Origin: Amaurobius ferox
Taxonomy: Eukaryota > Arthropoda > Arachnida > Araneae > Amaurobiidae
Direction of reading: 5' to 3'
DNA length: 64,000 bases
Assembly: GCA_951213105.1 (NCBI GenBank)
Contig: OX578152.1
Coordinates: 74,553,680-74,617,679, forward strand
Shown here in pieces: positions 13,603-25,404 of this stretch. The first letter of the stretch is position 1. Each line of letters starts with the position of its first letter. Both the position numbers and the translations under genes were made by a program. Under the pieces are notes generated by a model. It was not told the DNA's origin. It ran no database searches and saw only the letters and a list, made by a program, of their open reading frames with translations.

Positions 13603-14351
13603 TTTTTACTTTCCCTGCAATACATGGTAATGTATAGGGAAGGTATTGGAATCATGTCGAAAATCGCAACTCGAGTTGTCGACGGATCTACACGTTTCGA
13701 GACCTCTAGAATACGAAAAAGCTATTTTTAGCGTGACGTCTGTGTGTGTGTCTGTGTAATGTATGTATCCACTCCAACTCAAGAACTAATGAACCGAATT
13801 TCACAAAATTTGGTAGGTAAGTCACTGGGATGTGACCCTAGTGCTGATTAGTTTTTGGTATGATTCGAAAACAAACATAACCCGGTTTTTTTTTTGCGAA
13901 ATGGTCCGTAATAATTCCATGTATCCACTTTAGCTAAAATACTAATTGACCAAATTTCACAAAATTTGGTAGATAAGTTACTTGTAAGATACTCTGGTGC
14001 CGATTAGAGTTTGGTAAGATTCGGAAAAGAACAACTTACCTTTTTCTGCGAAATGGTCAGCATGCTTAAATGTATCGATTAAATTCCTGTTTTATACGCA
14101 ATTTTTATGAAAAAAGAATATAACACACTCTATTATTCTTCAGAACTAACTGTTCTGAAGATATTTGAGATTTCTTGCATTTTTGTTACGCCGATTTAGA
14201 AAAATGTCCAATTATAAAAAAAAAAAATTGAATTAAAAATGCAAATTTAGTGTTATTTAGTGCAATTAAATTGAATCTAAAGAATTATTAAAGAAATAAA
14301 GAAAGTATGAATTTCAGTCTGCAGGGCAAGTCATATGCTGCTCACATCAGA
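13603..14351 (-). mobile_element. Hairpin-ended element, family B (minus strand)
   Basis: The 3' hairpin at about 13607-13645 contains ACTTTCCCTGCAATACATGG. The 5' end at 14351 reads CATCAGA on the + strand, preceded by GCAGGGCAAGTCATATGCTG. The body is colinear with the family B copies at 8804 and 32975. Confidence 0.75.
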
Positions 14352-14490
14352 TTTTTTATATACTATATACTGTACTGTATTTATATAGTTCATGAAAAAT
14401 AAATATATTAACACTATTCAATAGGCATTTATAGGATTTACGATGTAAGGTATTGCATAAAAATATATTTCTATATAGTAGGCATATATT

Positions 14491-15150
14491 TACTTTCTCA
14501 TACTATGTAATATACGTAGAGAAAGTACTGTTTCACGAAAATTGTCGAATTCGAAATTTTCATGCCAGTGTATATTTTAAGACCTCCTGAGCATGTTTTG
14601 ACTATTTATGGAGTGATGTCCATCTGCCTGTATATCTGTGGTTGATTTGTTGTGTACACAATGGCGACTACAAATATTAATCGTTTTTCACGAAACTTTG
14701 TATCCGACTTTTGTAATTAAAAAACCTAGAATTTTTTTAAATTCCAGTGAAAACTTCGAAATTGATTCGAAATGATATATTTTTTTAACATGGCAGCATA
14801 GAACAAAATTTGAAATAATCATGCATAAAAGGGTTTATTTATGGCTCAAAGCTCACGACACTAAAAAGTTTCAACTACCGTTGTGAAAAATAGCCGCGAT
14901 ACAATTTTTGTGTTGGTGACATCATTAACCTCCCTTGGGGGGCAAGTTTACATCGTCAAGTATTCCATCAATCAAAAGATGTTTTCAATCCTTTAAAATA
15001 AAAGATAACAAGCTATAATTGTAGTCATTTGGACCCGTGATACCAATTACCAATTTTTCAAAAATTTTCTCGTAAATTTTGAAAAAAAAAAAGAAAGAAA
15101 AAGCTGCTAAAATTGAATTTTGGTATGAGAAAGTCGAGTTGAGCCACAGA
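14491..15150 (-). mobile_element. Hairpin-ended element, family C (minus strand)
   Basis: The 3' hairpin lies at about 14492-14530, with ACTTTCTCATAC on one side and AGAGAAAGT on the other. At the opposite end (minus-strand 5' end at 15150) the sequence reads TCTGTGGCTCAACTCG followed by ACTTTCTCATACC. This is the same plan as families A and B: TCTG, a short spacer, then ACTTTC plus a family-specific tail repeated in the hairpin. Related copies lie at 43733-44424 and 45436-45850. No coding capacity. Confidence 0.65.
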
Positions 15151-15810
15151 CTAGTTAATTTAAAGAAATAAAATAATATGTTTTGTGTTAGCCTGCTTTA
15201 TATTGTTCTATAGCCCTCAATAACTTGGCAGCCTTCTTATTATCCGAACTTCAGTTATCTGAATATCTCTTGGTTTTGTTCAGGTAGAATAATCGGAGGC
15301 TCTTACAATATACATATTATTAAATGATAAGTTCAGGCTATGTACTTTATAAAGTAACTTTTGTGAAACGCATAACTCATAGATATAACAAATGCAAACA
15401 TGTGATTTATAGAAGAACGTATTAAGAAAATAATATCATCACACATTCCGATGGGATTCCACTTCCAACTGTGCAATGAAAGTTATCTCCATCACTCAGC
15501 TTTTGTTCGCGTTCAGTCATGAACGTGTGTGGAATTCTATTGTTCTCTACCGCCTTCAATGAAACGCCATATTTTTGCCGAACACTATTTGAATTTCTCT
15601 CATTTCAAGTTCTTTTTATACTCGCTTATTAGGAGGCGGATTTTGTTCTAAAAAGGATTTTTATACACATGGTGCCCTTATACCTAAGCGCATAAAGAAT
15701 TCCGTCTGTTACTTTTGCTGCAGTATATGCATGGTATATAGTATATAAAGGGTTCCTGGGGTAGTTCTTAATACCTACAATAAGATCGTAAGGAAATTCC
15801 CATGATTGTA

Positions 15811-16187
15811 CCCTAACAGCATCTTTTTTCACAATGACGTAAGATTTACGTCACACTGTGACTTTGGGACGTCACAGGACGTCGCAGTACGTCTCGGCAA
15901 TGTCATATTGAGGTCACAGCGAAGTCATTTTAGTCATATTCATGGTCGTTTGTGACGTCCATATTAACTTGTTTGTGACGTCACATTGTAATTGCCATTT
16001 TAATGTCGTCACATTGTTACGTGTTAATTAAATTGTGGAAACGTCACAGAATATAGTCACAATGAAGTTAGAAAGTTACTAATACATAACGTCGCATAGA
16101 AGTCACAAATATAATGTTACATTGTGACCCAGGTGTCACGTGACTACAACATCACTGTCACACATGTGACGATTTTTGCTGTGAGGG
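15811..16187. mobile_element. MITE packed with GTCAC/TGACGT motifs
   Basis: The ends CCCTAACAGCA (left) and TGCTGTGAGGG (right) form a terminal inverted repeat, with TA on both sides as a likely target duplication. Inside 377 bp I count about 16 GTCAC or GTGAC pentamers and one perfect TGACGTCA palindrome at 15976-15983, the consensus CRE bound by CREB/ATF bZIP proteins. No ORF. Confidence 0.7.
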
Positions 16188-16430
16188 TACCATGTTAGGC
16201 CTATCTATAGTAAAGTGACCATGCTCGATCGAAAGAAAGTGATTACTGCACACTTAGCGGGAAATTTAAAAGAAATTGAATAAAGAACTCAGCAACAAAA
16301 TGAGATAAACACAAAAGTCAATTAAGTTGTAGAGCATTTCTAATGAGTAGTAGCTGATACTAAATCTGTTAAATAAGGCATTTATTTAATATAAAAGTGT
16401 TATTGTTCAATGGCTATCCTATTCAGGAAT

Positions 16431-16664
16431 CAGTGGTGGCTCGTGACTTTAGAAATGAAGTAGATTCAGCGTCAGGATTCCCCTTCATCCTCGACAACGA
16501 ACATCATCAAAACACATCACGCTGCTGGCACAAGTGTTGTCAAATATTACCTAAAAATAACTAAACGAGTCTGAAAAATTCGACAAATAATAACAATAAC
16601 CCATTCAACCGACAACTTTAAGTGAATCAGCGCTTATCCTGCTTCACCTCACGCGTAGCCAATG
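16431..16664. mobile_element. Small hAT-like MITE
   Basis: Begins CAGTGGTGGCTCGTGAC and ends ACGCGTAGCCAATG, an imperfect inverted repeat. The flanking 8-mers TCAGGAAT (16423-16430) and TTAGGAAT (16665-16672) differ at one base and fit the 8-bp target duplication of hAT elements. Confidence 0.45.
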
Positions 16665-16672
16665 TTAGGAAT

Positions 16673-17726
16673 GCTGAAATAAAGAACACTTACATGCACT
16701 GAATGTACAACTTGTACAAAATGCCTGCCATTAGCAACAATGTTCTTTTGGATTTGGCAAAGTATGTTACAGGGTATATGTGTCTAGGGAAGGAGCTTTG
16801 CTACCTACTCAGGCCAGTGTCCGTTGGTATCTCTAACTTTAAATACGGAGCACAGGAGGTTTTCAGCAAGCAATGAACTATTTATATAGGCATTATCAAA
16901 TTGCGCTTTACAATTTGTTTGGTTACGAATGGAAAAAATTGAGTGCCAGAACGATTTTTGTTCAAAGCAGGCATTTCAGAAATTGAGTTGTGTTATTTCC
17001 ATTCTCATTTGTATTATTTACACAGCAGACGTATCCAGTCAAGGAATTAAATATTATTATCGACATACACGATATTTATCATAGCCTTCAATCTTTTGTG
17101 TTGATCTTCTCTTTGTGTTGATCTTCTCTCACAGATGATGGGAAATAAGCGTAAGTTAATTGACGAATAATTTATATTCTGTGACAAACGTTGGTTATAA
17201 TGAGGATGTGAAGAGACATCATAGCAAATAAAATACCACACAGAGTAATTCATATATTAATATTACGGCACTGATGATTGACATTAAAACTATGGAAACT
17301 GACAATGATATTTACACAGTGCAAACAACAGATTAATAAAGCTTATTCATCTTTTTATGTCTTGGATATATATATTTTGTGCACAGCTAAATATCGGCAT
17401 TCGTATATTTGCGAAGCAAAAGAAAAAGTCGGGGGGTAATCTCCCCCCTCTCTATTCACTCAAAGCAAATTAAAATTATTTGAATTGTTCGCCAAGTCAT
17501 GATAAATGCTTCGTCAGATATCCTTATGCAGCGATTCAAATGGCTTTTATTTATAGTCTGATTTTATATACTTCCCCATCTGTGCGATAGAAAAAGGAAT
17601 TTGACATTTATTCAAGTCTGGTGGCGATTTTCCAATTGGTTTTGCCATTTATTCAAGTCTGTTAGAACTTTTCCATTTGGCATTTTGCTACATTTGCTTT
17701 AATGTATTTAAATTTAAAATGATTAT
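16673..17726. other. Intron, no feature recognised
   Basis: Only a short tandem duplication (TGTGTTGATCTTCTCT twice, near 17096-17130) stands out. No coding exon or transposon end is seen. Confidence 0.4.
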
Positions 17727-17884
17727 ACACTACTTACAACTGAAATCGCAACACCATGAATAAATTGATGTATCCTTATGAAATTTAAAGAATATAATTG
17801 TAACATGGAGACGTGCAAATGATCAAAAAGTTATACCTGGAAAATGAAAGCATGGAACTTTATGGGCATTAGATCAATATGGAA

Positions 17885-18904
17885 TAGGCCCACCGCGAGC
17901 GGCTATACAGGATTGCATACGACGAGGTATCCCGTCAATGAGATGGTCAATGGTGTGCTGAGGGATGGCATTCCACACAGCATTCAATTGGGCTTGTAAC
18001 TAAACATGGTTTGCTGGAATTGGGAGATCTCATAATCGGAGACCCATGATGTCCCAGATATGCTCAATTGGCCACAAATACGGAGAATATACTTGCCAAG
18101 ACAGGACATTAAAACCTTGTAGACTATTCATAGTTATCCGGGCAGTACGTGGCCTGGCATTATCCGGCTAAAAAAAGCAGTTCAGGCCTGGTTGACAGAT
18201 ATGGCTGTACCCCAGGTCTCACAATGTCAGAGACCTATAGTTATGTCCTGATGCTGCCAGAAAGTGGACCAAAGGTGTTCGTCCACCAAATGTTATACCA
18301 CCCCAAACTATGGTACCACTTAGGGGGCTGTGTAGCGACTGATAGAAAAAGTTTCCTGGTGGCGTTGTTGAAAGCGCCGCCATACGTGAGTACGACCATC
18401 TGGCAAGCCAAAACAGAATCGTGATTCATCCGTGAACAGAATGTTTCGCCATTCTGTCGACCAATTGTGTCTCGTTTGACACCACAGGAGGCGACGTAAC
18501 CGGTGAAGACGTTGAAACGGTAGGTGTCGAAAAAGTCGTCTACCTCGAAGTCCTGCGTCATGCAAACGGTTTCGAATTGCTTACGTCTAAACCACGTTGC
18601 CTGTAGTGTGGGATAAATGTCGTTGTAACACGTTTGCTGTGGTAAACGGCTCCCGCGCAACGCTTCTCAGAAGCATACGATCTTCACGTGGTGTAGTACA
18701 CCTGGAAGCTCCACTTCCTGATCTTCGTTTCATTTCGTTATCTCTCACGAACCGTAACACACACCGTTGAACTGTGCTCACATCACGACCCAATAGTTCA
18801 GCGATCCTTCGAAGGCTCATTTCATCCTCACGTAAAATAGTGATTTGTTGCCGTTCCGTTGACAACAACTGAACGTATGCGGTACGTCGACGTACTCTTG
18901 GCAT
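17885..18904 (-). pseudogene. Tc1-family transposase pseudogene
   Basis: The frame opens with MPRVRRRTAYVQ at 18904 and contains a helix-turn-helix DNA-binding segment (SLRRIAELLGRDVSTVQRCV). The catalytic triad can still be read, but in different frames: first Asp in ILFTDESRF, second Asp in PDNARPRTAR, and the Glu in WPIEHIWDIMG (DD34E type). Several frameshifts (for example near 18587 and 18320) and in-frame stops separate these blocks, so no functional enzyme is made. In the third motif the usual SPDLSPIE reads SPYLWPIE. Confidence 0.85.
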
Positions 18905-19099
18905 ACTGTGGGGAATTTTACAACTTGAAACCAATGACTCTACAATTTAGGTACGATATCGCTCTTCCTTGACCTGACACTTTTATGCTGCTCGGCAAGG
19001 TGTTACGTCACTATGCGTAACGAAACTGTGATCATTTGCATATCTCGCCCTGCTGTTGCCATTGCCTGAATTACATAAAACTGCACCTATAACTATATA

Positions 19100-19217
19100 G
19101 CCAACGGCCGTACCGTGCTGAAAACCCCGGTTCTCGTTAGATCACCGATGTCAGGCAGTATCGGGCGCGGTTAGCACTTGGGTGGGTGACCACCTGGGAA
19201 CACCGCGTGCTGCTGGA
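19100..19217 (+). rRNA. 5S rRNA-like sequence serving as SINE head (pseudogene)
   Basis: It runs from GCCAACGGCC through GGTTCTCGTTAGATCACCGA to CTGGGAACACCGCGTGCTG and covers essentially the full 5S length. The internal control region is recognisable, including a box C-like GGTTAGCACTTGGGTGGG. Substitutions relative to animal 5S and its position inside a SINE with target duplications argue against a functional ribosomal gene. Confidence 0.85.
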
Positions 19218-19482
19218 ACATTTCGGGCGCGGTAGCTCGGTGGTTTGCGCGCTGGATTTGCACGCTGCCACAACTGCCGTCCTGTTCATGCGGAGTACGA
19301 TCACGTTAAACATGTGGGTCCGTAAGTCCTTCCGAGAGGTTGGTGGTAGGGGAAGGAGGGTACGGTCCCTGTGGATGCCTCCCCCATTGGATTCCGGTCT
19401 AAATTGGGTGGCACTTCCCGGCCGTCCAAACGATTACCTTACACCTTTCTGGTAGGTCGGACGGTCTGGGTCTCAACAACAA
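19100..19482 (+). mobile_element. Composite SINE: 5S rRNA-like head plus tRNA-like/SINE body
   Basis: The unit is flanked by CCTATAACTATATA (19086-19099) and CCTATAACTTTATA (19483-19496), a 14-bp target-site duplication with one mismatch, so the whole segment moved as one piece. It starts exactly at the first base of a 5S rRNA-like sequence, continues into a tRNA-like part (GGGCGCGGTAGCTCGGTGG) and the same body found in the copies at 48941, 59311 and 60727, and ends with CTCAACAACAAC. The other three copies lack the 5S head. Confidence 0.85.
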
Positions 19483-19523
19483 CCTATAACTTTATAGAGT
19501 TGCGATTTCAGTTGTGAGCAGTG

Positions 19524-21159
19524 TATTTAAAACACACATTCACTCACCTTCGAAATTCAAATGCTGTAATGTTTAATAAATCATATTTTCACTTGACTAG
19601 AAACACATACATCTGGAAACCGAATGTTCAGTCTGTTGGTAGAATGGGTGACTATTCATCGAGACACTGTGGCAAAAAATAAATTACTGCCCAATGGGAG
19701 GGTTAATTTTAACTATGAAAAGGAATGGAAAAAGTTAAATTTATTGCAGGAGTCCTAACATACTTTTCTCTAGAAATACTTCCTATTCCCAACCACGACC
19801 CAACATGTGTATGCCTGTCCGAGCCGCCTATCATGTTTCGCTTTAATTTCTCCACCAGACGTCTCCTATTTGCTCACGTTTTGGTACCACAACATATGAC
19901 ACGGAATTCTTCCTCCAATTCAAGATGCATTCGATCCAGCGTTGAGCCCCAGGTTCCGTTCTATAGCGCAGTATGTTCTCGAAAGTCTGTATTCAATGCA
20001 AACAGCGATAATTAATGGACATTTTTCATAATTGGACAGTCTAAAATAAGGCGATAAATTTCTAATTGACATAATCGAATCGATGGACTCCTCTCAATCC
20101 AACTGATAAAACTAAATGACTAGTATACATTTTATTACTACCATTCAACTAATAGAAACCGTCAGTTTTCGAGCGTTTCGACATAACGAAATGATTGAAG
20201 TAAAAACCAACTGATTGCCATTTCAATTTCCTTCAGTTGAGTTAGGTGAAACTAATTGCTCCAAATCAACTCAATTGAAACCCATTCACATTCTTTGAAT
20301 CCAACCAACATGAAATACTTCCAGGGATATTTTTGATCGATATGAATCAAAACATTCGTATAACAGCACAATTCCGGATCCTAATATTTAATAATGCTTC
20401 CTTTTATATAAATAGCTATTTTGGCGCTTATAAAATATACTAGTAGTTAAATAAGTATATTTTGAACTTCAACTTCTTCAATCTTTTGCATAGTTGGGCA
20501 ATGGAAACATATATTTAGATTTATGAACTATTGCTTAACTGTTAGTTCATCATAAATATGATGTTCAGATGATTGATTAAAGGCTATTTCGCTAAACACG
20601 GACATGTTTAAAATATCTTAGTTGTAAATTTGAGACATAAATTTATTCAAACATCATAATTTAGATTATTCCTGTGATGTTGGAACACTTCAGTCATTCA
20701 GCCAATTTATTTTGATATTTACGATTTGAATACAGCGTACTTGCATAAATGTATTGCAAACTGTATTTTTAATTGAATGGAAGACCATGGTAGAAAATAA
20801 GATTCCAAATTTTTCCACCTGGTATTTAAATAAATTAACTTATAAGAACAGCTTATGTTCATTCACACAAAAAACAATTTTTTCAATAAGTACGGAATTA
20901 AAGGGATGTTAAAAAAAAATTAATATTTTTCGTATGCTGAAGAGGCTGATTGGTATGAATTGAGAAACAAATCTGGAACTTCTAAAGCACGTTCATAGTG
21001 ATTTCTAATAAATTATCATGACTGTGTGACGATATATGTGAATCTTCTCTTTTAAAATCTAATGCAACAAATGCGTCCTGCAGCTAACAGCTATTGTGTG
21101 CCACTACATTCCAAAATATCTATTTGGTTGAAAAACTTGTGTATTTTTTGCCTTCCAAA
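19524..21159. other. Intron, no feature recognised
   Basis: An unremarkable open frame of 96 codons at 19725-20015 matches nothing I know. No transposon ends or tandem repeats are evident. Confidence 0.4.
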
Positions 21160-21833
21160 GAGGGCCGCAGCCAGAGACGAAATTCTAGAGGAGCTCAACA
21201 GTCTTGAAAGAAGGGCTCACCACAAACACAGTTAATCGTTAACATTTATTAACCATAATAGTTATTATTATATATTTCAATCCATATAAATTATTAACAA
21301 ATAATTGTATATTCATATTTGTAAGATAAACGTTGATTAGGAAAATCCATATGGCTATTATACTTCAATATTAATATATAATAATTAGAATTATTTTAAT
21401 TTAAGTGCTAACTAGTAGCAAAGTTGTTAATTAATTGAAGAAAATTTCTGAAAGTTAATACAAGTTAAAGCTTAATATTAACTCTTAACTACTTATCGGC
21501 TGATTTTGACTCTATAATGTATAACAGTGAACCCCGCAATTATTAAACAAATGTATCCAAATACTATTGTCTTAATTTTTAAATATTTTTGAATTAAATA
21601 TGTAAATAAATTAATCTTCAGCATAATCAGAAATTCATCTAAATTAAATAATCTTTAAAATAAAATAATTTATAAAAAAATATCATAAACAAATTTTTTA
21701 AGCAAAATTTGGATAACATGTTAGATGATATTTCATATCACTACTAAATATTTAATGTTATTATCAGGGGGCTGAGTATACCTCTTAGGGGGGGGGGGGT
21801 GCTCCCTCTGGTCCCTGCCTGGCTATGGCCCTG
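21160..21833. mobile_element. hAT-type MITE with perfect 8-bp target duplication
   Basis: The left end GAGGGCCGCAGCCAGAGACG and the right end (reverse complement CAGGGCCATAGCCAGGCAGG) form imperfect inverted repeats of a type common among invertebrate hAT MITEs. They are flanked by CTTCCAAA at 21152-21159 and 21834-21841. The interior is AT-rich and non-coding. A 12-G run lies near the right end. Confidence 0.8.
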
Positions 21834-22223
21834 CTTCCAAATGAAACTAGAGATGCGGGAATGTAATGGAAACTCTGAGAAATACAAAAAAAAAACCCAT
21901 AGAGTATTAAATACTTCTAAAGAGATTTAACATTTTTAATAGAGTCCAACAGCTAGCGATATTCATGTCCAACCAAATTCTCAAATCCTTATTTTGCCTA
22001 TGCCTATAAACCCCCGGTCGTATTTAAATATAACTAACTGTGTGGGATTGCTACTGAAAATTACAAAAATAAAAAAAAAAATTACATTTTAGCTTGTTTG
22101 GATAAAACAAATAAAATCAGTATAAAAACAAGAAGAAATAAAGTGTACGTGGAATGGATCCCCACTAAAAAAATAATATTAAGCTACTGGTAAATTTTTG
22201 AATGAGTTGTTTCCTTTCCTTTT

Positions 22224-22615
22224 TAACACTTTACAACAAAGTTGAAAAGTGTTTATGACTTTGTTCATTCTGTCTGTCTGTCCGTTAGCACGATAACTGC
22301 CTAAAGAATGACTTAATCAAAATAAAATTTTAGTATGTTGTTCAGACGGTCTGTAGGACCTATGGGAATATAAATAAATAGTATCACCCAATTAGTTTTG
22401 GATTGAACCCGGGTAGAAAAAATGAAATACATTGAGCCCTATGGGACCTAATTTTTCAAACATTTTTTAAGCGGATTTAAAATTCCCAAATTGCTTCGAA
22501 AATTTTAGGTAATATTCAAATTGTTCCATAAAATATATAAAAAAAAATTCAGCGAAATATATTCAGTAGTTTTTAAAATAAAAATTAAAATAATAATTAC
22601 ACCTCTTATATGAAA
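22224..22615 (-). mobile_element. Hairpin-ended repeat, family D (minus strand)
   Basis: Begins with the hairpin AACACTTTACAAC-AAA-GTTGAAAAGTGTT (22224-22252), then CTGTCTGTCTGTC and a body shared with copies ending at 30361, 41515 and 42042 (for example CCTATGGGACCTAATTTTTC in the minus-strand sense). Non-coding. Its second end is not clearly defined. Confidence 0.6.
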
Positions 22616-22661
22616 CGTGACCATGATATGAAACGATCACATGACCCACTTCAAAATGATA

Positions 22662-25011
22662 CAGTTAAACCTGTCTAAGTTGGACACTCACGGTTCCCCC
22701 CTAAAAGCGTTCAACTTAGACAGGTGTCCAACATAGACAGTATGATGAAATTTCATTTTTCCCCTTCAATAAAGCACATCAAAAGACTTCATTTTTAACA
22801 TGTAGAAAATACTAATAAGCCAATGGTTTTAATTAAATATTGTAATTACTGCTACAAAATACTCATGTATGTGCGTACATACTTAAAATGTGAAGCAAGA
22901 AATCTTATACATATAATTTTATACGTAATATGTAACGGCTACTCACATACTGTCAGATTGATGCAGTAATCCATTTCTATTGTTCAGAAAATTAATCTGT
23001 CAGAAGAGTTTGTTTTTACTGATTCCAGATGCACATTGTCTTTCTATTTTACTGTGCAGATTAAGCACGGCCTCAATGAGTTCTGGCGTATTTTGCATAA
23101 AAGCATACAGTTCTAATTTCTTGACACACTGCATTGCACTTTCGTGTGTAGGAAGTTCTTCTACATCTGTTTTTTCCTCTTCCTCCGAAGAAAAACTGTC
23201 GTAATCATTCTTGCTCAATGTAGCAACACATGGAGATTCAGTATCATGGGTTTCAAGAATGTCATCAAATGCAACATTTTGACAAGCATCGGATAACTCT
23301 TTTCTGGACGTTTCAGAAATACACTTTAGTTCTTCATCCAGTGACTCCAATTCGAAACAGTCTGTCACTTGACCCTCGGAAGAGCTGAGATCACATATAA
23401 ATCCTGCATGCTTGAAACACTTAACAATAGTGTTTTCAGATACATTTTTCCACGATTCATAAATCCATCGGACTGCGTTTAAGACTGTCACCTGTTTGAC
23501 GAATTTTGCCGCATTCTCACAATTTTCTGCAGCCTGGATAAGTTTCCGCATTAGTTGTTTCCTATACAATAACTTTACTGCTTGAATAATCCCTTTGTCT
23601 AATGGCTGCACTTCACTCGTTAAATTAGGAGGCAAAAATTGTATTGTAATGTTTGACAACTTCAAGTCGACATGACATGTTGCATTGTCAATGAATAACA
23701 AAATTTTTCTGTTTGCATGCTTCATTTTTTTATTGATCTCAGTCAACCAACCTGAAAATATTGCGGTAGTCATCCAGGCTTTCTTGTTATACTGCCATAT
23801 TACAGGAAGGTTGTTTATTTTCACATTGCTGCTCTTAAATGCTCTAGGGTAGGCTGCCTTTCCTATTACTAAAGGCTTCAACTTTTCTCCTCGAGCGCTG
23901 CAGCACAACAAGACTGTGATCCTCTCTTTAGACTTTTGCCCACCTCTGCATGTTTCACCTTTTTTCACCAATGAACGTGTAGGCAACAACCGATAAAAAA
24001 GGCCAGTTTCATCAGCATTAAAAATATTTTCGTCGCCATACTCCAATGTTAGATTTGAAAGTTTACTTTTCCAGTCTTCTGCAACGTGGATGTTAGCACC
24101 AGCTGATTCACCGCAAAGAACTTTAAAACTGATATTGTTTCGTTTCCGAAAGGACTCTAACCATCCGTTACTTGCAAAAAATGACTCCATTTTCAACTCT
24201 GAAGCGATTTCTTTAGCCTTTTCCTGAAGAAGTGGGCCACTTATAGGGATGTTCTTGCCACGACAACATAGAAAAAATTGACGGACTTTTTCATTTAGGT
24301 CATCATGTGGGGTTCTACAGATTCTTTTTCTTGTTCCAGAGCAGTTCAGTTCCCATGCATGTATGATATCAGATCTCTTATTGTTTATATTGGAAACAGT
24401 AGATTTTGATATGCCGAACTCCTCTGCCTACTTTTTGCAGCTATCACCTTTGTCTAGGCGAATTATTTTTTTCTTTTCAATAGTTAGCTCAACTAATTTA
24501 CGTTTGCTCATTATTAAAAACTAATGTGCACGTCACTAAAATCACAGTCACCTTTCCAGAATGCACTAAGAAACAAATGTGAATTTTGAGGGTAGAGAAA
24601 CCTTTTTATTCAGAGGATGCAGAAATCTAATTGGACAAAGCAAAGATGGGGTAGGGAAGCTACAGATGTCCATTCTTCAAGTGTGTTGTTGTGTGTGTGT
24701 AACAAACTGATAACAAAAAGGTCGTGGGCTGTGGAATGGTGGGGAGGGACAGCCCTTTAGCAACAAAAAGAAAGAAATGTGAGCAGATAAGAGCTTCCTG
24801 AAAGTGATAACAACAAAGGAATACTTCTGGGGATCAACAACAAAAGATAATTCCTAGGGATAGAGTCTGGGGATCAACAACAAAAGATAATCCCTAGGGA
24901 TAGATAAGGAAGGTCAAAAGTGGTAGGTTACTTCCTTTATGCAAATGCCAATTTTAAGGAACTTGTCCAACTTAGCAATGTAAAGAGTGTCCAACTTTAC
25001 AGGTTTTACTG
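22662..25011 (-). mobile_element. Tigger/pogo-type DNA transposon, full length
   Basis: The ends CAGTTAAACCTGTCTAAGTT and (reverse complement of the right end) CAGTAAAACCTGTAAAGTT, followed by GGACACT, are inverted repeats. Both are flanked by TA, the pogo/Tigger target duplication. The 2350-bp element encodes one transposase on the minus strand. Its 5' leader contains two copies of a ~38-bp unit (24829-24905) with GGGGATCAACAACAAAAGAT. Confidence 0.92.
23000..24511 (-). pseudogene. Tigger/pogo transposase, open except for one premature stop
   Basis: Starting at ATG 24511 (MSKRKLVELTIEKKK) the frame stays open for 503 codons apart from a single TAG at codon 28 (24428-24430). It contains a CENP-B/Psq-type N-terminal helix-turn-helix (FGISKSTVSNI), a second DNA-binding segment ending in GWLESFRKRNNISF, and a DDE-superfamily catalytic domain. 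The three acidic residues lie in NADETGLFYR, LLFIDNATCHV and QPLDKGIIQA, so the triad is DDD as in other Tigger enzymes. The tail is acidic (SSEEEEKTDVEE). An in-frame ATG at 24196 would give a 398-residue protein without the first DNA-binding domain. Confidence 0.9.
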
Positions 25012-25404
25012 TATATGATATCCATCTTGTTTCAAAATCGTGATTTTTTAAGTTCTTTTTAATTCATATTGAGTGTTGTATCCGTCGTAAAACTACTTTA
25101 TTTTTGCTTAAATTCTGTGCATCTACATACTGAAACAACGCAAATACAATATATTTGAGTTTAAATGATTATCCAAATTTGATTATTTCTACAATGAAGC
25201 CTATTTTTCACTTATGTAAAATGTAAACAGCAAAACATGTAGAATGAGTTGTATTAGAATTGCTGTATTTCAAAATAATTTAGTCCATGGAGTCTGCATG
25301 GCTGATATGAATGAAATATTAATTGGTTTTATAAAGAGAAGGACGATTTTTTTCGATGAAGTTTTAAGCATAGAGTTTAATTACTTGTAGCTCCATGGTC
25401 TTGT

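Larger units (their letters stand above)
17728..19523 (-). mobile_element. Tc1-like DNA transposon, decayed, with a SINE inserted
   Basis: The left end CACTACTTACAACTGAAATC and the right end (minus strand CACTGCTCACAACTGAAATC) are near-identical inverted repeats flanked by TA on both sides, the Tc1/mariner target duplication. The element carries a transposase pseudogene on the minus strand and is interrupted near its right end by a 383-bp SINE. Without the SINE and its duplicated site it would be about 1.4 kb. Confidence 0.85.

Noticed and set aside
12555..15303. A second Tigger element: GGTCCTGATTATTCGAAATA near 12560 and GAATAATCGGAGGCTCTTAC near 15290
   Set aside because: The ends are only loosely complementary, no transposase remnant lies between them, and the interval is filled by other elements.
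19100..19217. A functional 5S rRNA gene
   Set aside because: It lies inside a SINE unit bounded by a target duplication, carries substitutions, and lacks a clean 3' end with a T-run terminator.
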